32,817 nucleotides of DNA from JBAXBF01 sp034429745 (GTDB taxonomy: Bacteria > Chloroflexota > Anaerolineae > Anaerolineales > DRKV01). Made by a program: the position numbers and the translations under genes. Below the pieces are notes generated by a model, which made no database searches, was not told the DNA's origin, and was given only the letters and a program-made list of their open reading frames with translations. This document shows, in pieces, positions 1 through 7,369 of this stretch (positions are counted from its first letter, which is position 1; every line of letters starts with the position of its first letter). The stretch spans positions 1-32,817 of the forward strand of contig DAOUFY010000174.1 of assembly GCA_034429745.1 (NCBI GenBank), in the 5' to 3' direction.

Positions 1-67
1 ATACTACAATACATACTACTAACGAACAACTAGCTCATTGCTTTATAAAAATTTAGCAGGAGATAGC

Positions 68-406
68 ATGCAGAGGTTGAACTTTACTTTAGATGAAGAA
101 ACAATAAATCTACTAGATAAGCTAGCTAAGGCTTTGTATTCAGGCAATCGCTCTGCATTGGTAAGGGATGCTCTCCATCACTTCGCCAAATGTGCAAATC
201 AAAATGGGTGGATTATTGTTGGCTTTTCGCCGGTTATTCTCAACCGCAATACGTTTTGTCATGGTTGCGGTATTGAATTTCCCAAAGGCGAAGTTCTTTA
301 CCAACCTATTTTTCAGCAAGGAATAGGAGAAAATGCCATTAACCAATTGCCAAAAGAGCCCTGGCTTGACTGTGCCCGCTGTATTGAAAAAGAAAAACAA
401 AAATAA
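68..406 (+). CDS. Ribbon-helix-helix protein with C-terminal four-cysteine (zinc-ribbon-like) region
   Basis: A 112-residue protein. Residues 1-42 fit a CopG/MetJ-type ribbon-helix-helix DNA-binding domain: a short strand (QRLNFTLDEE), then two helices with the NRSALVRDAL pattern. The C-terminal part carries CHGC (C64, C67) and CARC (C102, C105), a CxxC...CxxC arrangement that could hold a zinc ion. The ATG at 68 is chosen over an in-frame upstream ATG at 38 because AGGAG lies at 58-62, five bases before it, and because the RHH strand begins right there. It ends 13 nt before the metal transporter lipoprotein gene, so it is probably the first gene of that operon and may be its metal-responsive repressor. 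The regulatory role is inference from fold and position; the RHH call is confident, the metal-sensing role is not. Confidence 0.75.
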   Translation: MQRLNFTLDEETINLLDKLAKALYSGNRSALVRDALHHFAKCANQNGWIIVGFSPVILNRNTFCHGCGIEFPKGEVLYQPIFQQGIGENAINQLPKEPWLDCARCIEKEKQK

Positions 407-419
407 GGAGAATTTCATA

Positions 420-1373
420 ATGCGTCCACGATTTATACAGGTCCTTGTTTTACTCATCACATTGTTTATTCTTTCCGCGTGCACTAGCCAACAACCTAGC
501 GAACAAAAGAATTCCTCAAAGGCTGCACTGAAAAAGATCGTCGTAACTCACAGTATCTTAGGAGCGGTTGTGAAAGAATTGGCAGGCAATAAAGCTGAAG
601 TTACCGTCCTCATTCCCAATGGTCAAGATTTGCATGTTTGGGAGCCCTCGGCGAAAGCTATAGAAGCACTATATAAAGCTGACCTTATCGTTCAAAACGG
701 CTTAGGGTTAGAGGCAAGCTTAACAAAAACAATTCAGCAAGCTGAGAAAAATGGCGTTGCAATATTTACTGCTACAGATTACATTGATATACGCAAAGTT
801 GGTGAAGGGGAATTTGTTGAAGAAGCTGAAGATGAGCATGATAATGAAAATTATCATGGTACTGGAGCCCCAGACCCTCATTTTTGGACTGATCCTATCG
901 CGATGAAAAACGCAGCTGCAGCTCTTGCCTCAACATTGCAAAAAAAGCTAAACATTGATACTTCAAACGAAGCAGCCTCCCTAAATAATAAATTTGATCA
1001 GCTGCACCAAGAGCTTACCCAGATGGTTGAACAAATTCCCCAACAAGAACGCAAGCTTGTTAGCGGACATGAATCCTTAGGCTATTTTGCCGATCGTTAC
1101 GGATTTAAACTGATCGGGGCAATCATACCTTCAACGACCACTGAAACCGAAGTATCAGCAGCGGATATTGTCAGCTTGAAAAAGGTCATACAAGAACAGC
1201 ATGTTAAAGCAGTTTTTTCGGAATTAGGCACTCCAAAGCAACTCAGTGAGACTATTGCTAGCGAAACCGGCGCAAAAGTAATCGAACTCAACACTCATAT
1301 TTTACCTAACGATGGATCTTACTTTACTTTTATGCGAGAGTTAACCCAAACCATTGTTAAGGGATTACAATAA
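420..1373 (+). CDS. znuA: Zinc/manganese ABC transporter substrate-binding lipoprotein (ZnuA/TroA family)
   Basis: A 317-residue solute-binding protein of the cluster-9 (ZnuA/TroA/PsaA) family, expected to capture Zn(II) or Mn(II) outside the membrane. It has a lipoprotein signal peptide with lipobox LSAC (C21). Candidate metal ligands are H72 (DLHVWEP), H154 (DPHFWTDP), H217 (SGHESLGYF) and an acidic residue near the end. Histidine rather than Glu at the third site points toward zinc, but this does not exclude Mn. An acidic loop with two histidines (about 128-147) lies before DPHFW, where ZnuA proteins carry a His-rich loop. The start is the ATG at 420, with AAGGAG at 405-410; an in-frame start at 333 would bury the signal peptide. 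The permease gene follows after 8 nt and the ATPase gene after that. Confidence 0.88.
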   Translation: MRPRFIQVLVLLITLFILSACTSQQPSEQKNSSKAALKKIVVTHSILGAVVKELAGNKAEVTVLIPNGQDLHVWEPSAKAIEALYKADLIVQNGLGLEASLTKTIQQAEKNGVAIFTATDYIDIRKVGEGEFVEEAEDEHDNENYHGTGAPDPHFWTDPIAMKNAAAALASTLQKKLNIDTSNEAASLNNKFDQLHQELTQMVEQIPQQERKLVSGHESLGYFADRYGFKLIGAIIPSTTTETEVSAADIVSLKKVIQEQHVKAVFSELGTPKQLSETIASETGAKVIELNTHILPNDGSYFTFMRELTQTIVKGLQ

Positions 1374-1381
1374 AGGACTTT

Positions 1382-2200
1382 ATGATTGAACCATTTTTAT
1401 CCAACCCATTTATGCTGCGCGCGCTTGTAGCCGGCGCCCTGGTATCCATTGCTTGCGGCATTGTAGGAACATTGATTGTGCTCCGCGGTTTAGCTTTCAT
1501 GGGAGACGCACTAGCACATGGGGTTTTGCCCGGAATAGCTTTAGCCATGCTTTTAGGGTTTCCTGGAATTCTTGGGGCAGCTTTAGGCGCTGTCATAATG
1601 GTTAGCGGTATTAGTTTCATTACTCAACGCTCGCGACTTTCAGCTGATACTGCCATTGGCTTGCTGTTTGTTGGCATGCTGGCTTTAGGGGTTGTGATTG
1701 TTTCTCGTTCCAATTCCTTTACAGGGGACCTGATGCGGATCTTGTTTGGGGATATTCTGGGAATCCAAGATTCAGCCTTAATTACTCAGTTTATCGCTAC
1801 GCTGCTTATTCTCGGAACAACCATCATCTGCATCCGCCCATTTTTGTTGTTATGCTACAGCCCGGAACAAGCTCAAGTAGCCGGTTTTTCCACAAAGCTC
1901 TATCATAATTTGATGCTTGCGTTGATTGCCCTGACAGTGATTGTTTCTTTTCAAACAGTTGGAACTTTACTAGTATTCGGCATGCTGATCGCTCCAGCTG
2001 GAGCTGCAGTGCTGATCGCCCACAGAATCGAAAGCATGATGGTTATTGCTGCTGCATTCGGCATGCTGGCTGTCTATGTTGGTTTATTAGTCAGCTATTA
2101 TTTCAACTTTGCTGCAGGAGCAAGTATTGCCTGCATAGCCACGCTGATATTTTTTATCATTTTCATCATCCAAAACATGCGCTCTGCGGCAGCGCATTAG
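1382..2200 (+). CDS. znuB: Zinc/manganese ABC transporter permease (ZnuB/ABC-3 family)
   Basis: A 272-residue integral membrane protein of the ABC-3 family, the inner-membrane channel of a Zn/Mn importer. Nearly the whole length is hydrophobic, with about eight transmembrane segments. Typical family sequence is present near the N-terminus (LRGLAFMGDALAHGVLPG), and a TVGTLLVFGMLIAPA-type segment lies in the second half. AAAGGA precedes the ATG. The gene is 8 nt downstream of the substrate-binding protein and 12 nt upstream of the ATPase, in the usual operon order. Length matches the family. Metal specificity cannot be read from the permease. Confidence 0.9.
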   Translation: MIEPFLSNPFMLRALVAGALVSIACGIVGTLIVLRGLAFMGDALAHGVLPGIALAMLLGFPGILGAALGAVIMVSGISFITQRSRLSADTAIGLLFVGMLALGVVIVSRSNSFTGDLMRILFGDILGIQDSALITQFIATLLILGTTIICIRPFLLLCYSPEQAQVAGFSTKLYHNLMLALIALTVIVSFQTVGTLLVFGMLIAPAGAAVLIAHRIESMMVIAAAFGMLAVYVGLLVSYYFNFAAGASIACIATLIFFIIFIIQNMRSAAAH

Positions 2201-2212
2201 CATTTTAACCTT

Positions 2213-3031
2213 ATGGAACACCTAACAAATTTTCCTCTATTATCAACAGCAACTGCTGATAATAACCAACTTATTCTAACAGCACAAGACTTAGTCATTG
2301 GTTATAACAGCACCCCAATCGTCAAAGACATTCATCTGCACTTATCTTGTGGGCAAACCATCGCTTTAGTAGGTATGAATGGTTCTGGCAAATCAACTTT
2401 GTTGAAGACCATTGCTGGGTTAATCTCGCCCCTCGGCGGCACAATCGAAGTATTCCACGCCGCACCGGGCAAGCTCCCCCACAGAATTGGCTATCTAAAC
2501 CAATTTCATACGGCCAATTCAATATTGCCTTTACAGGTAATTGATATTGTAAGCATGGGCAGATACCCTTGGCGCGGTCTTTTGGGGAAATTCACTTCAG
2601 AAGATCAAGATATTATCCACGCCGCACTGGAAATGATGGAAATGAGCGAATTTGCTCATCAGCCATTGCATACTCTCTCCGGCGGCCAACAGCAGCGGGT
2701 TTTTATTGCCCAAGTTCTTGCTCAGCAAGCCGATCTGTATTTACTAGATGAACCAACCGCAAACCTAGATTTAGCCGGCAAAGAATTATTTCGTCAGGCA
2801 CTCGAGAATGAGAAAAAGCGCGGTGCTGCTACCGTTGTTGCCACCCACGATATCCGCGAAGCAGCCGAATGCGATTTGGTGATGCTGCTGGCACAACAAG
2901 TAATTGCTTTCGGTCCCCCTCAACAAACCCTAACCCCCGAAAATTTGCTAAAAACATTTGGAATCACCTTGATGCAACAAGGTGAATGTATGCAATTAGC
3001 CGTCGTGCCTTGTGAGCATAAACACTGCTGA
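2213..3031 (+). CDS. znuC: Zinc/manganese ABC transporter ATP-binding protein (ZnuC-like)
   Basis: A 272-residue ABC ATPase that would power the metal importer encoded just upstream. Visible motifs are Walker A GMNGSGKST (54-62), signature LSGGQQQR, Walker B LYLLDEPTANLD and the H-loop ATHD. About 20 residues precede the first strand of the ABC domain, slightly longer than usual. No convincing Shine-Dalgarno sequence precedes the ATG at 2213, which fits translational coupling to the permease. It ends head-on against secA, whose stop lies 47 nt away on the other strand. The metal assignment comes from the operon, not from this protein alone. Confidence 0.88.
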   Translation: MEHLTNFPLLSTATADNNQLILTAQDLVIGYNSTPIVKDIHLHLSCGQTIALVGMNGSGKSTLLKTIAGLISPLGGTIEVFHAAPGKLPHRIGYLNQFHTANSILPLQVIDIVSMGRYPWRGLLGKFTSEDQDIIHAALEMMEMSEFAHQPLHTLSGGQQQRVFIAQVLAQQADLYLLDEPTANLDLAGKELFRQALENEKKRGAATVVATHDIREAAECDLVMLLAQQVIAFGPPQQTLTPENLLKTFGITLMQQGECMQLAVVPCEHKHC

Positions 3032-3077
3032 ATGATTTTCTTATGCAGCTGTTTCCCACTGTGGCTGCTTTCTGCCT

Positions 3078-6000
3078 TTATCTTTTTTTGTGCCTTCTGC
3101 GTTTTGAGGACTTTGTACCTGTTTCCTCCAGCTGATTGCTTGCAGGTGCCGAGGACACTTTTTCACCAACCTCTTCCAGGTCAAGCTGAGCTTCTTCTGA
3201 CGCTGAAAGTTGTGCTTCTTTCTTACCATCCTGAGCCGGAGAAAGCACCGATTTATGACGCAAAGAGGTAAACATCGCGCTGATAACCCCTAAGCGAATA
3301 TCTGTCATCAGTTCTCGGAATAGTTCTGAAGCCTTATTTTTATACTGCACAAGCGGATCGCGTTGCCCATAAGCTTCTAAGCCAATAGAAATGCGCAATG
3401 CCTCAACTTTGGTGAGATACTCCATCCATTCCCATGAAATCACTCGCAAGAGTAAATCTCGATAAGCTTCAGTGATAGCTTGTCTCCCCAACTCTCGGAT
3501 CACCTCGACGGCTACATCATGCGGAAGAGCTTGAAAAGGAATATGCTGGATTTCTTCCATTTTCTCCAACCCTAAAGCGTTGATCAAACCGCGCCGGGCG
3601 CGTTCGTTCAACTGAGCTGGAGTCAAAGAAGCCACTGTTTGCATTTCTCCATAACCCCAAGTAAATTGCATCGTCTCTCGAACCTGTTTTAGATGATTCA
3701 GCACATCCTCAACAATTTGCTGAGTAGAGTTTTGCTGTAAGAGTTGGGCGGCATGGTAAATATAATTCAAGCGCATTGTCCGCATACTCACTCGACGATG
3801 GGTTTTACGATCAAAAACCATTTTTGAGCCTTGGGCTATTTGAACCAAGATACTCACCACGAGATCCCAAGATAACTGACCGCCCTCATATTGCGAACAA
3901 TGCTCACCAATTTCTCTCACAATAACGCCGTTGGAGCGGTCAAAAAACTGCGCTTTGCGCTCTTCAAAGAGCCGCTCAACTGTTTCTAAGATTTGGTTTA
4001 TCGCTTCATCCCAAGGTGTGGATGCTCCAGCTTCCACATTTATAGATGGCAGTTCCTCCACTCTGCGTTGGATTGATCCCATGAGGCGTTTGATGGATTG
4101 TGCCGCAAGTGTATTTTCTATTTGAGCTGCTATAACAGGCCGCAGTTGGTATGCTTTCTCCGGCAGCAAGCGAGTTTGTTCATTAGTAAGGCGTACGGGA
4201 ATTCGCAGAGAAGCAGACAATTCGTCCAACAGCTGCCGGGTAGAGCGAGGAGCTTGTTCTTCATCACCTTCTTCTATGGTGGAGAGAAAATTGTCCAATA
4301 TTTCTAACCGTTCCTCGATTAATTCTTGCAGATGTTCTTTTGTCGCAATCACAATTTGCCGAAAAGCATGCAGGATATGTTCTTGCTCTGCCTGAAAGGT
4401 TTTTTCAGCAATAGTCAGCAATACCTGTTCACTTTCTTCTTTTGGCAGTTCTTGCGGAACATAATGCTGCAAGAGCAGCTTCATGGAATAGGAGGGCAGT
4501 ACGGCGCGAGCCCCATTAGTTGCTAAAAACATTGTCGGTTGGATCTGCTCCAGCCAGCCCAATAATTTCCAAGGACCCTCCTCATCTTCCAAAGCCAAAG
4601 GAACACGGCGGCGGACTTCCTCGCTTAACATATCAATGACATCTTCACTCAAGTCTTCCTTTACAAAGATGCGATCGCGCTGATTATAAATTGTAGCCCG
4701 CTGTGTGTTCAATACATCATCATATTCCAGCAAGTGCTTACGGGTATCAAAATTGGCTCCTTCAACCCGAGTTTGGGATTGTTCGATCAATTTGCCAACC
4801 AGACCATGCTCTAATGGTACCGCATCATCTATTTTTAACCGCTGCATCAAAGCATTTACTTGTTCACCGCCAAACAAACGCATTAGTTCATCTTCCAAAG
4901 AAAGATAAAAGCGCGAAGAACCCGGATCACCTTGACGAGCTGCACGCCCACGCAATTGGTTGTCAATTCGTCGCGCTTCGTGCCGTTCCGAACCAATCAC
5001 ATGCAAGCCGCCGAGCGCTTTCACCTTTTCCATGTCTTCCATGTAGGTTAGGAAAGCCTTTACCTGCGACTCATAGATGCCATACTCTTCAGCGGTCATT
5101 TTCAAAAGAGCTTGACGCCTTTCTTCCAGCGACAATTCATAAGGATGAGAATAACCAGCCCGACGCAGCACGCGATTAACATCTGCTAAAACTGTTTCGC
5201 TAATTTCTCCTCCCAATTTAATATCAACGCCGCGTCCTGCCATGTTGGTAGCAATGGTTACAGCGCCATAAGCCCCAGCGCCGGCAATTATCTGACTCTC
5301 CTCAGTGTGCTTGCGGGCATTCAACACTTGGTGAGGAATACCCCCACGCAAATCATTCTTCAATCGCTCTCTTAGGGTTGAGCTGTACTTTTCATATTCT
5401 GGTTTTGTCAAATTGAGAATCTTCAACAAACGTTCAATGTTTGCAGGATCTTCCACATTTAATGACAAATTCAACTCACGTCCTAGTCTGCGCATATCAG
5501 CAGCTTGGAGCTTGTCTAACGGTTGATTGAGAAACTCTAGTTCTTTTACTTGAAAACCATCCATCTCATCTTGGTTATGCTGTTCAAACCAAGCATTTCT
5601 AAGCAAAAGAACCTGCGCCAAACGAGTTACCATGTCGGCACTTAATCGCGCTGATACTCGTTCAGAAAGCTCTACAGAGGTTGTACCAACAAGTACAGGA
5701 CGTCCTAGCACATGACACTGAAGTATTTCACGCACAATAGCGCGAAGTTTAGCATCTTCAGTACGAAAAACCACATCGGGGTAGTCTTTACGTTTCCAAA
5801 GGACCGGTTTGCGCTCTAGATCGTCGCGCCGTGCATAATAGGTGTACTTATATCCCTGATCATCTTTAGCTTCCACCGTAATCAGCTCAGAATTCGGACG
5901 GCTAGCTTGATAATCAAGGTTGGTCGGTATGCTGATGACTTCTAATTTGTATATCTTGCTGAACTCTTCAGCTTCGGTGGCTGCAGTACCGGTCATACCG

Positions 6001-7292
6001 GCTAACTTCTCGTACATGCGAAAATAATTTTGGATAGTAATCGTTGCCGAGGTAATATTTTCCGGCTGCACTCGCACCCCTTCTTTAGCCTCAACAGCTT
6101 GATGCAAGCCATCTGACCAGCGGCGGCCGGGCATTTGGCGGCCAGTAAATTCATCAACAATGATGACCTTACCGCCCATTACAAGATAGTCCTTGTTGCG
6201 ATGGAAAAGGAATTGAGCCCGTAAAGCCTGTTCAAGATAGCCTAATAAACGCGCTTGTTCGGGAGTAACATCCTCAGGCCGTTCAGGATCACGCAGGGGG
6301 ATGCCTAAAATTTCCTCTACATGCGTTTCCCCCAATTCTGTTAGGCTAACCGTACGATCTTTTTCACTGACTTCATAATCTTCTGGTCGCAGCTGCTTGA
6401 CAACTTGAGCCATGCGCACGAACCATTCAACATCCTCTGAAGCCGGGCTTGAAATAATCAGGGGCGTACGTGCTTCGTCAATTAGGACATTATCCACCTC
6501 ATCTACAATTGCGTAATAATGTCCGCGCTGAACGCGTTCTTCCAAACTAAGTGTGAGATTGTCGCGTAAATAATCAAAACCAAACTCGCTGTTGGTACCG
6601 TAAGTTACATCCGCCAAATAAGCCTCGCGGCGCGGCACCATGCGCAACTGATGCTGATCTTCAAAAGGAGATTCGCGATCTAAATCAACAAGAAAGGCTT
6701 TTTTACCGTTCTCGGTACGGGCAGCCATTTGCAAAACACCTACGCTCAACCCCAGCATATTAAAAATAGGTGCCATCCAACGCGCATCTCGGCGAGCAAG
6801 GTAATCATTTACGGTTATTAAGTGCACACCACGGCTGACTGGAACTCCATTTAATGGGATAAACTGCCATTGCTCAACTTTCTCGCCCCAGCGGCGCTGT
6901 GCCTGCTCTATCCAACGCGGATTGAGAGCTAAGGCATTCAAATATATCGGCAGTGTAGCAACTAAGGTTTTACCTTCACCCGTGCGCATCTCCGCAATTG
7001 CCCCCTGATGCAACACCATGCCGCCAATCAATTGCACGTCAAAGTGTCTTAAACCCAACGTACGCTTGCTTGCTTCTCGGACTACAGCAAAAGCTTCGGG
7101 CATAATATCATCGAGGGTCTCACCAGCGGCAAGACGAGCGCGAAAGCGATTGGTGCATTCCATCAGATCGCTATCGCTAAGCTTTTCATAGGTCGACTCA
7201 AGAGCATTGATTTGCTCAACAATTTGAGACAACCTCTCGATTTCCTTTTTATTCGAATCACCACCAAAAATTCGGACGATTTTATTGAGCAT
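3078..7292 (-). CDS. secA: Preprotein translocase ATPase SecA, greatly enlarged form (1404 aa)
   Basis: The motor ATPase of the general secretion pathway. Core motifs are intact: Walker A RTGEGKT (about 103-109), DEVD (264-267) followed by IDEARTPLIIS, GMTGTA (about 432-437), TNMAGRGVDIKLGG (682-695), and GGLHVIGSERHEARRIDNQLRGR (from 761). The protein is 1404 residues, against about 800-900 for most SecA. Extra sequence sits at about 124-154 in NBD1, about 187-226, about 461-505, about 551-648 and about 696-758 in NBD2, and above all after 810, where the helical C-terminal half runs to nearly 600 residues. The usual C-terminal Cys-rich SEC-C zinc motif is absent; the protein ends in a basic stretch (KSSKRRRHKKR). 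The ATG at 7292 is chosen because the protein begins there like other SecA (MLNKIVRIFGGD); a longer in-frame start at 7349 would add 19 residues made from the upstream hairpin. It follows the WD40 lipoprotein gene. Confidence 0.93.
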   Translation of the reverse strand: MLNKIVRIFGGDSNKKEIERLSQIVEQINALESTYEKLSDSDLMECTNRFRARLAAGETLDDIMPEAFAVVREASKRTLGLRHFDVQLIGGMVLHQGAIAEMRTGEGKTLVATLPIYLNALALNPRWIEQAQRRWGEKVEQWQFIPLNGVPVSRGVHLITVNDYLARRDARWMAPIFNMLGLSVGVLQMAARTENGKKAFLVDLDRESPFEDQHQLRMVPRREAYLADVTYGTNSEFGFDYLRDNLTLSLEERVQRGHYYAIVDEVDNVLIDEARTPLIISSPASEDVEWFVRMAQVVKQLRPEDYEVSEKDRTVSLTELGETHVEEILGIPLRDPERPEDVTPEQARLLGYLEQALRAQFLFHRNKDYLVMGGKVIIVDEFTGRQMPGRRWSDGLHQAVEAKEGVRVQPENITSATITIQNYFRMYEKLAGMTGTAATEAEEFSKIYKLEVISIPTNLDYQASRPNSELITVEAKDDQGYKYTYYARRDDLERKPVLWKRKDYPDVVFRTEDAKLRAIVREILQCHVLGRPVLVGTTSVELSERVSARLSADMVTRLAQVLLLRNAWFEQHNQDEMDGFQVKELEFLNQPLDKLQAADMRRLGRELNLSLNVEDPANIERLLKILNLTKPEYEKYSSTLRERLKNDLRGGIPHQVLNARKHTEESQIIAGAGAYGAVTIATNMAGRGVDIKLGGEISETVLADVNRVLRRAGYSHPYELSLEERRQALLKMTAEEYGIYESQVKAFLTYMEDMEKVKALGGLHVIGSERHEARRIDNQLRGRAARQGDPGSSRFYLSLEDELMRLFGGEQVNALMQRLKIDDAVPLEHGLVGKLIEQSQTRVEGANFDTRKHLLEYDDVLNTQRATIYNQRDRIFVKEDLSEDVIDMLSEEVRRRVPLALEDEEGPWKLLGWLEQIQPTMFLATNGARAVLPSYSMKLLLQHYVPQELPKEESEQVLLTIAEKTFQAEQEHILHAFRQIVIATKEHLQELIEERLEILDNFLSTIEEGDEEQAPRSTRQLLDELSASLRIPVRLTNEQTRLLPEKAYQLRPVIAAQIENTLAAQSIKRLMGSIQRRVEELPSINVEAGASTPWDEAINQILETVERLFEERKAQFFDRSNGVIVREIGEHCSQYEGGQLSWDLVVSILVQIAQGSKMVFDRKTHRRVSMRTMRLNYIYHAAQLLQQNSTQQIVEDVLNHLKQVRETMQFTWGYGEMQTVASLTPAQLNERARRGLINALGLEKMEEIQHIPFQALPHDVAVEVIRELGRQAITEAYRDLLLRVISWEWMEYLTKVEALRISIGLEAYGQRDPLVQYKNKASELFRELMTDIRLGVISAMFTSLRHKSVLSPAQDGKKEAQLSASEEAQLDLEEVGEKVSSAPASNQLEETGTKSSKRRRHKKR

Positions 7293-7313
7293 AAGACATT
7301 CTACTTTCTCAAT

Positions 7314-7338
7314 GAGGGCACAGCAAACCTGTGCCCTC
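7314..7338 (-). promoter_or_regulatory. Perfect 10-bp inverted repeat in the secA leader
   Basis: GAGGGCACAG and CTGTGCCCTC are separated by a 5-base loop, giving a GC-rich hairpin between the WD40 stop (7370) and the secA start (7292). The 3' arm on the minus strand is followed by ATTGAGAAAG, not a T-run, so it is not a standard intrinsic terminator. It could be a transcript-stabilising 5' hairpin, an attenuation element for secA, or a processing site. The structure is seen directly; its role is unknown. Confidence 0.55.
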
Positions 7339-7369
7339 GCAATAATCAAAACAACTAATCAAACTAATC

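Noticed and set aside
3045..3068. GCAGC...GCTGC as a terminator of the metal importer operon
   Set aside because: Only five firm base pairs with a loop of wobble pairs; the T-rich stretch further on encodes the SecA basic tail on the other strand.
3032..3271. A 79-residue reading frame on the plus strand after the importer ATPase gene
   Set aside because: It runs antisense over the 3' end of secA; no domain or ribosome site supports it.
4703..5179. A 158-residue reading frame on the plus strand
   Set aside because: It lies wholly antisense to the conserved NBD2 region of secA, has no recognisable domain, and its composition looks like a shadow of secA.
7293..7349. A longer SecA start at 7349
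   Set aside because: The added 19 residues are encoded by the inverted repeat, and SecA proteins normally begin at the MLNKIVRIFG-like segment.
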